A DNA stretch of 64,000 nucleotides from Desulfospira joergensenii DSM 10085 (GCF_000420085.1 NZ_ATUG01000003.1:620001-684000), one strand, 5' to 3'. Numbered from the stretch's first letter, positions 18,526 to 28,315 are shown. The notes: generated from the sequence alone by a model not told the origin. Program-made: numbers and translations.

Positions 18526-19413
18526 CTATCTATGATATCCATATCCATATTTGCGATAGCCATACCCATATCCTATCGATTTTTTAGAAAAATTATTAAT
18601 TACGCCCAAAATTTTATTCTTTCCGTATATATCTACGATATCCTGGACTTCCTTGATCCGGGTTTTGCCATGACGGACAACGACAATAATTCCATCCACA
18701 TATCTGGCTATGGCATTAGTTTCAGAAGTTATGTAGGGGGGTGGCGTGTCAATGAGGATGTACCGGTCATTATATCTTAGTTTAACTTCCTGAAGCATCC
18801 GCCTCATTTGCTCTGAAGATAAAAGCTCCGATGGATTGGAGGGAACCTTTCCTCCTGGCAGGATAGTTAATTTATTGATAAATGTCTTTCTCAATACAGA
18901 AGGAAGGGGCAGATCTTCAGATAGATATTCGCTTAATCCTTTTATTTCCCGATCCCCAAAACCGAAAAGAGAATGAATGGATGGAGCACGTAGGTCACAA
19001 TCCATTAAGAGCACATATTCGTCAATACTCTGGGCGATGCTGATGGCAAGGTTGGCTGAAACGAATGATTTTCCCTCGTGTGGGGATGGACTGGTGATCA
19101 TAATTGTGCGAGGAGGTTCACCCTTCTCTGGAAAAAAAATATTGGTCTTTAGCAGCCTGAATTGTTCAGACACCGGTGAATAGGGTTTTAATATGGTAAC
19201 AAGTCCTTCATGAACCTTTTCAGGAGCCGAGTTCATAAATTTTTCTTCACTATGTAGCTCCTGAAAACTTCCGTCAACCACCGATTGATCTGATGTGATC
19301 TTCGTACGGTTTTTTTTTGTCAGAGATGAGGCCACGTTTCCGTCATCTGATTTCACACTTTTTTTGTGAATATTTTTTTCAGCCTTCTCAAGAGCCTTGA
19401 AAATTTTACCCAA
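18526..19413 (-). CDS. Exosortase A-associated tyrosine autokinase (BY-kinase, CpsD/Wzc C-domain type)
   Basis: A 295-residue soluble kinase with Walker A in SPSPHEGKSF, Walker A' in LLMDCDLRAP and Walker B in YILIDTPPP. The C-terminus is a tyrosine-rich cluster (SIGYGYGYRKYGYGYHR) that would be autophosphorylated. BY-kinases control chain length and export through phosphorylation cycles with the membrane co-polymerase. Here the co-polymerase is the separate gene 18 nt upstream, so the kinase and activator are split as in Firmicutes rather than fused as in Wzc. Confidence 0.92.
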   Translation of the reverse strand: MGKIFKALEKAEKNIHKKSVKSDDGNVASSLTKKNRTKITSDQSVVDGSFQELHSEEKFMNSAPEKVHEGLVTILKPYSPVSEQFRLLKTNIFFPEKGEPPRTIMITSPSPHEGKSFVSANLAISIAQSIDEYVLLMDCDLRAPSIHSLFGFGDREIKGLSEYLSEDLPLPSVLRKTFINKLTILPGGKVPSNPSELLSSEQMRRMLQEVKLRYNDRYILIDTPPPYITSETNAIARYVDGIIVVVRHGKTRIKEVQDIVDIYGKNKILGVINNFSKKSIGYGYGYRKYGYGYHR

Positions 19414-19431
19414 AATGATTTACTCCCGGAA

Positions 19432-21120
19432 CTAAAGATTAAGGTGCATTTTTATGAAATTAAGGGTTCTGTCCAAGCCTTTGGCATTCAATACCATGAA
19501 AAAAGCTAAAAATATGCCGGCATAAACACAGCAACCGGTAAAGACCATAGTTGTAATTCGCCGTCGTAACCGGTCCGATGACTTCTCCAAAGGAGGAATA
19601 GTAGCAAGAATATTTAGTCCGAGATTTTTTTCAATCTGCTCATCTCTTCGGATCACTGAAAAATTCAATATCTCCAGCAAGAACACAATTCCGGTTCCAA
19701 TCCCTGCCCCTCCAACTACTGAAACCATAAAAAATAGCTGCACATTGGGTGAAATGGGCTTTTCCGGAAGCCGAGCATGGTCGAGTATCCTAAATTGTTC
19801 CCCTTTTTGCTTTTTTTCCATATTCACGGATAATTCTGCTTCTAATTTCCTGCCCAACAAAGAATGAAATACACTCTGGATATTTGAATAATCCCTTTTC
19901 AAAGATTGAAGTTCAAGCTCTCTTTTAGGCGTATCCTCCACCCGTTTCTGATAGAGCTTCATGCTCTTTTCAATTGCAGAAATATCGGACTGAATTTTTT
20001 GAATTTCATTTTTTATTTGTTTTAGTTGGGCCTCCTGCTGCATTGCTGCAAAGTTAGACATAGCCCCGATATTCTGTGCTTCATTATCAGTGTTTTCTTC
20101 ATCTTGGACGGTCTCCATCTCCATATTCGAGCCTTCTGAAATCTGCTCTTCCTTTAGCGCATTCTTTTCTTCTTCAATGGATTTTTCCAGCTTCTCCATG
20201 GTCTTTTTTAGCTTGGCAACATCAGGATGTTTTTTAGTATACCTTAGAAGAAGATTGTCATATTGATTTTTAACAACAGCCAATTTTTTTTCACTTTCTG
20301 CCTCAGTAAAATTTTCATCCTCTTCAAACTCAAACTCCCCAATGGGATCTTGGAAAGATTGGGAAGCAATCTCCTTGGATTGAGCTATCTGTTTTTCCAA
20401 CATATTTAATCCATTTCTTGCTTCACGAAGCATTGTGTTTTTCTCAATTAGCTGCTGTTGAAGACGATCCAAGGTTCTTAAATTTGTCTCCAGCTCATCG
20501 GGCAGACCGCCTAAATATTTGGCCCGGTACTGAGCCAATTTCTGTTCTCTATCTTCAAGCCTTTTCCGAGTTTTTTCGAGTTCTGAATCTAGAAACTCGC
20601 TGGTCCCGATGGCTTGGGCTTCACGAACTTTGAGGTTCTCGTCCATGAAATAGCTGGCTAGAGTATTGGCAATGCGCATGACCCTCTGAGGTTCACTTCC
20701 TGTAAAGGAAATAGAAAAAGCCTCAGCCCCATGACGAGCTCGCTCAATTTTTACCTTTATCTTTTTGCGCATCTTTGCGATCTTGTCTTCCAAATACATG
20801 CTCTCGGAATTAGCAAACAAGCCGAATTGGTCAATGATCTTTTCCAAATTACTCCGGCTCAATATCTGTTGAGAAATGGTGCTGATCCGTTGACTAATGG
20901 TTGAAGTAACCACAGATTGTACATAATTGGTAGGGACTCGCTGAGGTTGAACTAAAATAAGAGTGGAGGCCTCATATGTCTTATGTGAAGTTAGTGTCAT
21001 AAAGACACCAAGAGTCAAAGACAAACAAATCGGTATAATAATTATCCATTTTCCCCGGACTATGACGTCAATAATCTGGTCCGGCTTAATTTGTGCTGGA
21101 GCCTGTAAAGGTTCTACCAT
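19432..21120 (-). CDS. Exosortase A-associated polysaccharide chain-length determinant (Wzz/GumC type)
   Basis: A 562-residue co-polymerase. TM1 is near residues 27-47 (KWIIIIPICLSLTLGVFMTL), followed by a Wzz domain and a long coiled-coil region (about 170-440, rich in E, K, Q, L). Before TM2 (about 465-485) lies the P-rich turn LPEKPISPNVQ, and a third hydrophobic segment lies near the C-terminus. It lacks the fused kinase domain of Wzc; the kinase is the next gene. It sets polymer length and activates the kinase. First gene of the long minus-strand operon, it lies 170 nt downstream of a sigma-54 type promoter. Confidence 0.9.
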   Translation of the reverse strand: MVEPLQAPAQIKPDQIIDVIVRGKWIIIIPICLSLTLGVFMTLTSHKTYEASTLILVQPQRVPTNYVQSVVTSTISQRISTISQQILSRSNLEKIIDQFGLFANSESMYLEDKIAKMRKKIKVKIERARHGAEAFSISFTGSEPQRVMRIANTLASYFMDENLKVREAQAIGTSEFLDSELEKTRKRLEDREQKLAQYRAKYLGGLPDELETNLRTLDRLQQQLIEKNTMLREARNGLNMLEKQIAQSKEIASQSFQDPIGEFEFEEDENFTEAESEKKLAVVKNQYDNLLLRYTKKHPDVAKLKKTMEKLEKSIEEEKNALKEEQISEGSNMEMETVQDEENTDNEAQNIGAMSNFAAMQQEAQLKQIKNEIQKIQSDISAIEKSMKLYQKRVEDTPKRELELQSLKRDYSNIQSVFHSLLGRKLEAELSVNMEKKQKGEQFRILDHARLPEKPISPNVQLFFMVSVVGGAGIGTGIVFLLEILNFSVIRRDEQIEKNLGLNILATIPPLEKSSDRLRRRITTMVFTGCCVYAGIFLAFFMVLNAKGLDRTLNFIKMHLNL

Positions 21121-21290
21121 ATTAATTCCAAATTTAGTTTTAAGTCAGTTGTTCCTTAAAAGTCAGAGCCTTTATCTTTTATCAAGTATCAAGTCTTTGT
21201 CAACGGTTAAATCGCTAATCGTCCTATTAATAACGCTTTTCTAATCCTACAGAAAAGCCATCTGCAACATCTGACAGCCACCAAATCACA

Positions 21291-21306
21291 AGCAATATTT
21301 ATACCA
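21291..21306 (-). promoter_or_regulatory. Sigma-54 (-24/-12) promoter for the exopolysaccharide operon
   Basis: Read on the minus strand the sequence is TGGTATAAATATTGCT: GG, exactly 10 nt, GC, matching the -24/-12 consensus TGGCAC-N5-TTGC closely at the invariant positions. It lies about 170 nt upstream of the first gene of the operon. An almost identical element precedes the PEP-CTERM gene at 22319-22334. Sigma-54 control by the PrsK/PrsR pair is known for PEP-CTERM systems. Those regulators are not in the window. Confidence 0.7.
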
Positions 21307-21436
21307 ATTTTAAAATTGGAGACGGAAATTTAGAAAACGTACCGATTCAAAAGCGCCTAAGCCTTTAATTTTTTTTACTTGGTAGGGAGGATAAAAAAAT
21401 TAGATCAAAGTTGACTTTCTTTGACAAATACCTGAC

Positions 21437-21480
21437 AAAAAAGAACAGGCTGCAAATACTATACAACCTGTTCTTTTTTT
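21437..21480 (-). terminator. Intrinsic terminator after the PEP-CTERM gene
   Basis: A perfect 13-bp inverted repeat (21437-21449 and 21467-21479, core AAGAACAGG/CCTGTTCTT) with a 17-nt loop and A/T runs on both outer flanks. It ends the PEP-CTERM transcript 21 nt after its stop and so insulates that gene from the operon downstream. Confidence 0.8.
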
Positions 21481-21500
21481 AAAAAAAATAATGATAAAAA

Positions 21501-22259
21501 CTAAGCTATTTTTTCCCCTATATTCATCCGCTTTCTTCCAAAGGCACTGACACCGATAAGACCTAACCCAAAAAGAAGCAGGGTTTCCGGTTCTGGAACC
21601 GCAGAAGTGCCTCCGGGCGAATCGGTCTCTAATTTCAGGGTGATTCCTGAATTAAAATAGTGGCAATCAGAGTCAAAACCTATGGTCAAAATACCATCTG
21701 CTATGTAGGCAGTTAAATCGCCAATCACATTGCTTGAGATTTGAGTTATAGGCATGGTGTCATCACCTTCTACTTCGTATATAGGCTCTTCTAAATCATA
21801 ATATGTTACGCTTACTTGGTTGCTAGTACTATCTACATCTTCGATGGTAAACAATAACGACCCTTCAGTATATCCTTCATCATAAGTATAAGTGTCGAAA
21901 TAGTTTCCAGTGGTGTACCCCTCGTTAGTGTATGTTAGAATACCGGAATCATTGATTATCACGTTATATTCTATGCGTGCTTCGTCCGAATCCAAAACGT
22001 TTACGTAGAGGATATCACCGGAATAGTTATCGCTAATATCGGAAAAAACTAATGAAAAGCTGGTAATACTATCGTTTAGGTCAAAAGCTTTATTCTCTGC
22101 ATTATCATTCGATAAGTTGATTTCCCATGCATAGGCATAACTATGTCCTAATGAAGTTAAATTATCTGTATAGTATGTATACTCGGCTGAGAAAGCGATG
22201 TTGCATGTCAGCAGTACGAAAATCAAAATTAGAGTTTGAATTATTTTTTTTGTCATCAT
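21501..22259 (-). CDS. PEP-CTERM sorting domain protein (exosortase substrate)
   Basis: A 252-residue exported protein. The signal peptide ends near residue 24 (NIAFSA). The mature part is acidic and rich in Y, D, S and T with no recognised fold. The C-terminal tail is textbook: VPEPETLLLFGLGLIGVSAF, then the basic stop RKR. This is the sorting signal of exosortase A. An unusual feature is the extra eight residues after RKR. Tandem ATGs follow a GAGGA site, and the second gives better spacing. It is monocistronic, with a sigma-54 element upstream and a terminator downstream. Confidence 0.93.
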   Translation of the reverse strand: MMTKKIIQTLILIFVLLTCNIAFSAEYTYYTDNLTSLGHSYAYAWEINLSNDNAENKAFDLNDSITSFSLVFSDISDNYSGDILYVNVLDSDEARIEYNVIINDSGILTYTNEGYTTGNYFDTYTYDEGYTEGSLLFTIEDVDSTSNQVSVTYYDLEEPIYEVEGDDTMPITQISSNVIGDLTAYIADGILTIGFDSDCHYFNSGITLKLETDSPGGTSAVPEPETLLLFGLGLIGVSAFGRKRMNIGEKIA

Positions 22260-22318
22260 TTCCTCACAACTTCAAATTACATGTTAATTATCGATTGTTA
22301 CGTTATGCATTTTTTTAA

Positions 22319-22334
22319 AGCAAATTATATACCA
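22319..22334 (-). promoter_or_regulatory. Sigma-54 (-24/-12) promoter for the PEP-CTERM gene
   Basis: On the minus strand the sequence is TGGTATATAATTTGCT: GG-N10-GC spacing with TTTGC at -12. It lies 60 nt upstream of the start codon. It shares 13 of 16 bases with the element before the exopolysaccharide operon, so the substrate and the sorting/export machinery are likely co-regulated. Confidence 0.7.
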
Positions 22335-22732
22335 TATCAGATATACAATTTTTAATTTCTATCATGAAAGCCTGATCCCATAAGTCTTGAGCGATTAATT
22401 TAATGAAAGCCAATGCCTCGTTTATCAAAAAAAGGGCTTTAGCTAATGGGAGATCTTTAAAAATAAGAAAAAAATTTCATAATTTTATGAAATTAATTAC
22501 ACAAAACAAGATAAAAAATTCCAACCTATAGCCGATAGTTTTGTTTTTTGAAACTCATGATACTTTTGAAACAATGAAAAAAGATTAGCGTTTGCCTCAT
22601 CATTGTTTATATGTTAAAAATTTCTTTTTATGAAATCTGAGAGAAATGAGAATTAATCAATATGAACAGATTCTCGAAGATCGAATCTTATTTCTCTTGT
22701 TTTTGAAAGTAACAGATACAAGCGGATCTTAG
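22335..22732. other. AT-rich divergent intergenic region with an inverted repeat
   Basis: About 400 nt of very AT-rich sequence between the PEP-CTERM gene and prsT. It contains an 8-bp palindrome AATTTCAT/ATGAAATT at 22473-22480 and 22487-22494, which might be an operator. No clear -35/-10 pair or sigma-54 element for the plus-strand gene was recognised. Confidence 0.4.
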
Positions 22733-25078
22733 ATGAAAAACATTTTTTGGGTTCTTACTTTCCTTGCTTTCCTGAGTTTGAATAGCCTTTTTTCCTGTTC
22801 GTCTTCCCAGAATGAAGCTGCTGATCATTATGAAAAGGCAAAAAAATATTTGGTTTCTGAGGAGTATGAAAAGGCTAAAATCGAATTACAAAATGTGCTT
22901 CAACTTGAACCCAAAAATGACCAGGCCCAGTTCGACCTGGGTGAAACCTATGTTCATCTCCAAGATCCGGTCAAGGCTGCTGCAGCCTTTCATCAGGCTG
23001 TTTCCCTCAATCCGGATAACTTGAAAGCAAGACTTCGAATGGGACAGATACTAATGCTAGCCAAGGAGACCAGAAAAGCTCGGGAAACAGCCAATGATAT
23101 TCTTGAAAAATATCCATATAATATTGAGGCCATGCATCTTTTGGCTAGCATCCAGGTCCAGGAAAGGAACCTTTCCCAAGCTTTAAAAACCTTAGAAAAT
23201 GCCATAGATATTGACCCTTCCAACCCCAAAACCCATCTTTTCCTGGCCCACCTGCTCTTTGTTATGAATAAGCTTGACCAGGCAGAAGCCTATTATTTGA
23301 AAGCCATTGAACTGGACGAGACCGTAAGAGCTCCTTATATCGAACTGGCCACACTATACCGGAAAAAAGGCGAGCTTGATAAAATAGAACCCCTAATTAA
23401 TAGATGGGTCAAGGTTCCTGGGGATTTGGTTCAGAAAAAGGCTGACTTGGCCCGGTTTCTTGAAAGCCGGGGGCAGATCGAAAAGGCTGAAAAAAAATTT
23501 CTCGAAGCTGCCATGAATGCTCCCAAAGACTTAAGAGCCTTAATCAATTTAGGATCTTTTTATGCCCGGCAGAAGAAAAACGAAAAGGCCCTGGAAATAT
23601 TCAACCGTGCCCTGGGCCTGGATAAGAAAAACACAGATATTCGGGTTCAAATCGCCCGGCTTGCCTTTTTGCAAAAAGATTACGAAAAAGCGGAATCAGA
23701 CGTTGATGACATCCTAAAAAAAAACAAAAACCATGTATCGGCAAATTTCCTTAAAGGCAGGCTCCATTTCATTCGAAAAGAGTTCCCCCTTGCGCTCAAG
23801 AATTTTGAGACTGTCATTGCAGAATCCCCCAACCATGCCATGGCCAGATATTTTAAAGCCCAATGCCTCTTGGATAAAGGCAAATCCGATCTCCCGGGCC
23901 AAGATATATTCAGGGTGGCGGCCGGATACGCCACTTCAGAGTCCTGGGAACGAAAACTGGCCAAAGAAGAACTCTTAGAGGTACTGAAGATTAACCCGAA
24001 TTTTTTCGAAGCTCGGCTTTTGCTAATCGAGATTCTTCTTGGAAACAAAGAAACCCTTCCTGCCCGCCGCCATATTATCTATATCCTTCAAAGAAAACCT
24101 AAAAATCTGAAGGCTTTAGTTTTTGCAGGAAAATTAAAAATTTTAGAAAAAGACCTTACGGGAGCTGAAAAAATCTATCAATCTGTTTTGGAGCTACGGC
24201 CCGACTTTGCCGCTGGTTATGTGTCACTTGGACTTGCACTGAACGGCATGAAAAAGACGGGCCAGGCCCTTGAGGCTTTTGACAAGGCTCTTACAATAAA
24301 CCCGGACCAAATGGATGCACTGAATTATAAAGTCAGTCTATATATGCAGAAAAAAGAAGTTGATAAAGCGATAGCCGCTTGCACGGAACACCGGAAAAAT
24401 TTTTCCAGTGACAGCCCAACACTTGCCATCATCGACCTCATCGAGGGCAGAATTTATATGTCAATTGGAAAAATCGATGATGCGGAAACCCTTTTTAAAA
24501 AAGCAGTTGAGATTGTTCCGACGCTCTCGGCACCCTATGAACAACTGGCCATCATCCGCGAATATCACAGGGATATCCCCGGAGCTGTCCACAATTATGA
24601 ACGACTACTAGAAATCAAGCCGAACTACCTGCCTGCCTACTTGACTTTAAGCCGTATTTATAAAGCCCAAAGGGACATAAAAAAAGCCAAGGCATACCTG
24701 GAACAGGCTCTTTCCATTAAAGACGATTTTGCCCCTGCAGCCAACAACTTAGCCTTTATCCTGGCTGAAACCAAATCATCACTGTACGAAGCATTAAGGC
24801 TGGCTAAAGTCGCCCGAGACAAGGAACCCAACAATCCAGATTACCTGGACACCTTAGGCTGGATTTACTACCTTCAGGGCAGTTTTGATCTGGCCTTGGT
24901 CACCCTGGAAGAGAGTGTCGAAATCAATCCTAAAAATCCTATCAGCCATTACCACCTGGGATGGGCCTATTATGAAAATAAAGAATTTGAAAAGGCCCGA
25001 ACGCATATGAGAAAGGCTTTGGAACTGGATCCGGAATTTAAGGATGCAGATAAGGCCCGGGATATACTTGGAGGGTAG
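22733..25078 (+). CDS. prsT: PrsT, PEP-CTERM system TPR-repeat lipoprotein
   Basis: A 781-residue lipoprotein. The signal ends at the lipobox LFSC (Cys about residue 22). About 18-20 tetratricopeptide repeats then fill the rest (typical A-x3-Y/F ... N/D-P turns such as NVLQLEPKNDQAQFDLGETY and ALTINPDQMDALNYKVSLY). The giant TPR lipoprotein PrsT is a marker of exosortase A loci and is thought to be a scaffold for export at the periplasmic side of a membrane. It is transcribed away from the operon. Length is slightly below the family's usual 880-930 residues. Confidence 0.9.
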   Translation: MKNIFWVLTFLAFLSLNSLFSCSSSQNEAADHYEKAKKYLVSEEYEKAKIELQNVLQLEPKNDQAQFDLGETYVHLQDPVKAAAAFHQAVSLNPDNLKARLRMGQILMLAKETRKARETANDILEKYPYNIEAMHLLASIQVQERNLSQALKTLENAIDIDPSNPKTHLFLAHLLFVMNKLDQAEAYYLKAIELDETVRAPYIELATLYRKKGELDKIEPLINRWVKVPGDLVQKKADLARFLESRGQIEKAEKKFLEAAMNAPKDLRALINLGSFYARQKKNEKALEIFNRALGLDKKNTDIRVQIARLAFLQKDYEKAESDVDDILKKNKNHVSANFLKGRLHFIRKEFPLALKNFETVIAESPNHAMARYFKAQCLLDKGKSDLPGQDIFRVAAGYATSESWERKLAKEELLEVLKINPNFFEARLLLIEILLGNKETLPARRHIIYILQRKPKNLKALVFAGKLKILEKDLTGAEKIYQSVLELRPDFAAGYVSLGLALNGMKKTGQALEAFDKALTINPDQMDALNYKVSLYMQKKEVDKAIAACTEHRKNFSSDSPTLAIIDLIEGRIYMSIGKIDDAETLFKKAVEIVPTLSAPYEQLAIIREYHRDIPGAVHNYERLLEIKPNYLPAYLTLSRIYKAQRDIKKAKAYLEQALSIKDDFAPAANNLAFILAETKSSLYEALRLAKVARDKEPNNPDYLDTLGWIYYLQGSFDLALVTLEESVEINPKNPISHYHLGWAYYENKEFEKARTHMRKALELDPEFKDADKARDILGG

Positions 25079-25144
25079 TGAGTTACTGGAAAAAGCAGTA
25101 CACGCTTTCATATCTTTTCAAACAGAACAAGAGATAAGTTTAAT

Positions 25145-27757
25145 ATGGAAACACCAAAAAGAATATATTTAAAAGACTACCGGCCCCCGGAATTTTTTGT
25201 GGACACCGTTGATCTGACTTTTGAACTGGATGTCGACCGCACTCGGGTTTCAGCCAGTATGAAGGTTCGGAAAAATTTGGAAATTGCCGATGAAGCCACC
25301 TCCCTTGTTTTTGACAAGGGTGATCTTGAAATCGAGTCCGTAATTGCCGACGGCATGGTTCTCCTGCCCCATGAATATGAAATTGGAGAAGAGAGCTTCA
25401 AACTTGCCCGTACCCCAAATGAGTTTACCCTGGAAATCATATCCATTTTACATCCCAAGGCCAATACCCGTCTGGAGGGGTTGTACTGCTCGGGTGACTT
25501 CATCTGCACCCAGTGCGAAGCCCAGGGATTCAGAAGGATCCTGCCATTCCCGGACCGGCCCGACGTCATGGCAATTTATTCCTGTACCATCATTGCTGAC
25601 AAGGATCTTTACCCGGTTCTTCTTTCCAACGGGAACCTGGTGAAATCCGGAGATCTGGACAATAACCGCCACTATGTCCGGTGGGAAGATCCCTTTAAAA
25701 AGCCGTGCTATCTCTTTGCCCTGGTGGCCGGGGATTTTGCCTGCCTTTCTGACACATTCATCACCTGTTCCGGAAGAAAGATCGATTTAAAGATCTATTC
25801 CGAACAGGAGAATATAGACAAATGCGATCATGCCATGGAATCCTTGAAGCAGGTCATGAAATGGGACGAAGACCGGTTCGGCCTGGAGTATGATCTGGAT
25901 CTTTTCCAGATTGTGGCCATCAACGATTTCAATGCCGGGGCCATGGAAAACAAGGGGCTCAATATCTTCAACTCCAAGTATGTTCTGGCCAGCCCCCAGA
26001 CGGCCACAGACGATGATTACATGAATATCCAGGGGGTGATCGGCCACGAGTACTTCCACAACTGGACCGGGAACCGGGTAACCCTTAAAAACTGGTTCCA
26101 GCTCAGTCTCAAGGAAGGACTGACCGTATTCAGGGACCAGGAGTTTTCATCGGACCTGAACTCCAGGGGGGTGAAACGAATTTCCGGGGTAAAAAACCTA
26201 CGCGCCTTTCAATTTCCCGAGGATGCCGGTCCCATGACCCATCCGGTGCGGCCCGAGTCCTATATTAAGATGGACAACTTCTACACCATGACCGTGTACG
26301 AAAAAGGGGCTGAGCTGATCCGGATGATCCATCAGATCCTCGGGGAAGAATTGTTTCAAATTGGGATGAAACTCTACTTTGAGCGGTTTGACGGCATGGC
26401 CGTAACCATAGAAGATTTTCTCAAGGCCATGGAAGATGGTTCGGGAAAAGATCTTGACCAGTTCAGACTATGGTATTCCCAGTCCGGAACTCCCCGGATT
26501 TCCCTGAACCGGTCCTATGATGCGGACAAGAAGATTCTCTTTCTTGATTTTGAACAAACCACGCTTCCCGATCGAAACCAGAAAATCAAAAACCCCCTGC
26601 ACATCCCCATCCGGTTCGGACTTTTGGACAAAACCGGAAAGGATATTACACCTGAAGGCCGGTCCCTCCTTGAATTAAAAACTCAGAAAACCAGCTTCCA
26701 GTTCAAAGGCATTGGACCGGATGCGCTTCCATCGATCTTCCGCCAGTTTTCCGCCCCTGTCCGGATTGAATCTGATTTTACAGAAGCGGATCTGGCCTTT
26801 TTCATGGCCCATGATTCCGATGAATTTAACCGGTGGGATGCGGCCCAAACCCTTTTTATAAAAGAAATCCAGCGCCTGGTTTCCGGAATTCAGAATAAAA
26901 AATCCCCCACGGTTTCACCGGAACTCATCTCTGCCTTTGAATCCGCATTGATGGATACCGGAGCGGACCGGGCCTTTCTGGCCAAAGCACTGTCTCTTCC
27001 CACGGAAATGGAGATTAAGGACCATTACGATCTGATTGATGTTTCTGCCATCCACAGGGCAAGGTCTTTTTTAAAGCAGACCCTGGCAAGGAAGTTGAAA
27101 GACCGGTTCATGGATATCCTGGAGATCTGTTCCCAGGCAGATCCGGCTTCTGTATCCCAAAGGGCGGCTGCCGACCGGAGCCTGAAAAATCTTGCCCTCT
27201 CCTTTCTGGGAAGTCTAAAGGAAAAAGAGACCAGCGACCTGGTTCTGAACCGGTTTGAAACCGCCATGAACATGACCGACGAATTTGCGGCTTTCCGGAT
27301 TTTGAGCCGGATCTCCCCGGAGTACAGAGAAAAAGGGGTCAAACAATTTTACGCCAAATGGGGAGATGACAAACTGGTCCTGGACAAGTGGTTTGCGGTC
27401 CAGGCGGCCTCGGACCTTCCCGACACCCTGGAACAGGTGGAAGATCTTTTGAATCATCCTGATTTTTCACTGACAAACCCGAACAAGGTCAGATCCCTGG
27501 TTTATGTATTCGCCATCCAGAATCCCCTTAATTTTCACAGGCCCGACGGCAGAGGATACGAATTTATTGCGGAACAGATCCTGGCCCTGGACAGAATCAA
27601 TCCCCAGATCGCTGCCAGGCTGTCCTCTTGTTTCAATCATTGGAAAAGATACGATAACATCCAAAAACCCTTGATGGAAAAGGAACTCCGGCGGATCCTG
27701 AAACTTGAAACCCTGTCCAAAAACGTCTATGAGATCGTTTCCCGGGCCCTGGAATAA
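25145..27757 (+). CDS. pepN: Aminopeptidase N (M1 metallopeptidase)
   Basis: At 870 residues it is the same size as E. coli PepN. Substrate-binding GAMEN motif in FNAGAMENKGLNIFN, and zinc motif HEYFHNW with the distal Glu in LKEGLTVFRDQEF (HEXXH-x18-E). An Ig-like domain and the C-terminal helical PepN domain follow. It removes N-terminal residues from peptides in the cytoplasm; no signal peptide. It begins 66 nt after prsT, but its much higher GC content and housekeeping role suggest that it is not part of the exopolysaccharide locus. Confidence 0.96.
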   Translation: METPKRIYLKDYRPPEFFVDTVDLTFELDVDRTRVSASMKVRKNLEIADEATSLVFDKGDLEIESVIADGMVLLPHEYEIGEESFKLARTPNEFTLEIISILHPKANTRLEGLYCSGDFICTQCEAQGFRRILPFPDRPDVMAIYSCTIIADKDLYPVLLSNGNLVKSGDLDNNRHYVRWEDPFKKPCYLFALVAGDFACLSDTFITCSGRKIDLKIYSEQENIDKCDHAMESLKQVMKWDEDRFGLEYDLDLFQIVAINDFNAGAMENKGLNIFNSKYVLASPQTATDDDYMNIQGVIGHEYFHNWTGNRVTLKNWFQLSLKEGLTVFRDQEFSSDLNSRGVKRISGVKNLRAFQFPEDAGPMTHPVRPESYIKMDNFYTMTVYEKGAELIRMIHQILGEELFQIGMKLYFERFDGMAVTIEDFLKAMEDGSGKDLDQFRLWYSQSGTPRISLNRSYDADKKILFLDFEQTTLPDRNQKIKNPLHIPIRFGLLDKTGKDITPEGRSLLELKTQKTSFQFKGIGPDALPSIFRQFSAPVRIESDFTEADLAFFMAHDSDEFNRWDAAQTLFIKEIQRLVSGIQNKKSPTVSPELISAFESALMDTGADRAFLAKALSLPTEMEIKDHYDLIDVSAIHRARSFLKQTLARKLKDRFMDILEICSQADPASVSQRAAADRSLKNLALSFLGSLKEKETSDLVLNRFETAMNMTDEFAAFRILSRISPEYREKGVKQFYAKWGDDKLVLDKWFAVQAASDLPDTLEQVEDLLNHPDFSLTNPNKVRSLVYVFAIQNPLNFHRPDGRGYEFIAEQILALDRINPQIAARLSSCFNHWKRYDNIQKPLMEKELRRILKLETLSKNVYEIVSRALE

Positions 27758-27803
27758 CGGATCTTGCCGCTTGAAAGAGCGATATCCGGTCTTTTCCAAT
27801 TAA

Positions 27804-27835
27804 AAAAGGGGGTTATGCAGAGCATACCCCCTTTT
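27804..27835. terminator. Bidirectional intrinsic terminator between pepN and the cold-shock gene
   Basis: Stem GGGGGTTATGC (27808-27818) with GCATACCCCC (27822-27831), one bulged base, flanked by A4-6 on the left and T4 on the right. It serves pepN on the plus strand and csp on the minus strand. Confidence 0.8.
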
Positions 27836-27910
27836 CTGTTCACGCGATCTTTGCTTTTGCATCGCCGCCGGATTAAAAATCCTCAGGGTCATGCAAAAGA
27901 TGATCAAAAA

Positions 27911-28111
27911 TTATTGAACGGTTACATTGACGGCAGCCGGGCCTTTCTGCCCGTCTTCCACGTCAAATGTGACCTTGTCCCCTTCATTAAGCGATCTGAA
28001 ACCATTTGAATTTATTCCGGAATGATGAACAAATACGTCCGGACCATCTTCCTGTTCGATAAACCCATACCCTTTGGCGTCGTTAAACCATTTGACTATC
28101 CCATTTGCCAT
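27911..28111 (-). CDS. Cold-shock protein, CspA family
   Basis: A 66-residue single cold-shock domain. RNP1 is KGYGFI, RNP2 is DVFVHH, and the start NGIVKWFNDAKG is typical. It binds single-stranded RNA and DNA and acts as an RNA chaperone. The ribosome binding site AAGGAGAG precedes the ATG. A promoter about 125 nt upstream gives a long 5' leader, as for many csp genes. Confidence 0.96.
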   Translation of the reverse strand: MANGIVKWFNDAKGYGFIEQEDGPDVFVHHSGINSNGFRSLNEGDKVTFDVEDGQKGPAAVNVTVQ

Positions 28112-28234
28112 TACGACTCTCTCCTTAATTTAAGTAAACGATATTTAGTTTCAAACCTCAGGTCCTGCCGCTCCAACAAATGGGTCGTGCCTTTAGAACG
28201 AAACTGCGAAGCCCTCCGTTTTCGCTTCGATTGT

Positions 28235-28262
28235 ATAATATTAAAGTTAATTGAAAAATCAA
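28235..28262 (-). promoter_or_regulatory. Vegetative promoter of the cold-shock gene
   Basis: On the minus strand TTGATT (28262-28257), 16 nt, TATTAT (28240-28235). Transcription would begin near 28228, leaving a leader of about 115 nt that includes a small CGAAGC/GCTTCG hairpin. Confidence 0.5.
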
Positions 28263-28315
28263 GGATTATTTTCGAAAAATTTAAATTTTTCTATTTTGCC
28301 TCGGATCTCCCCGGT

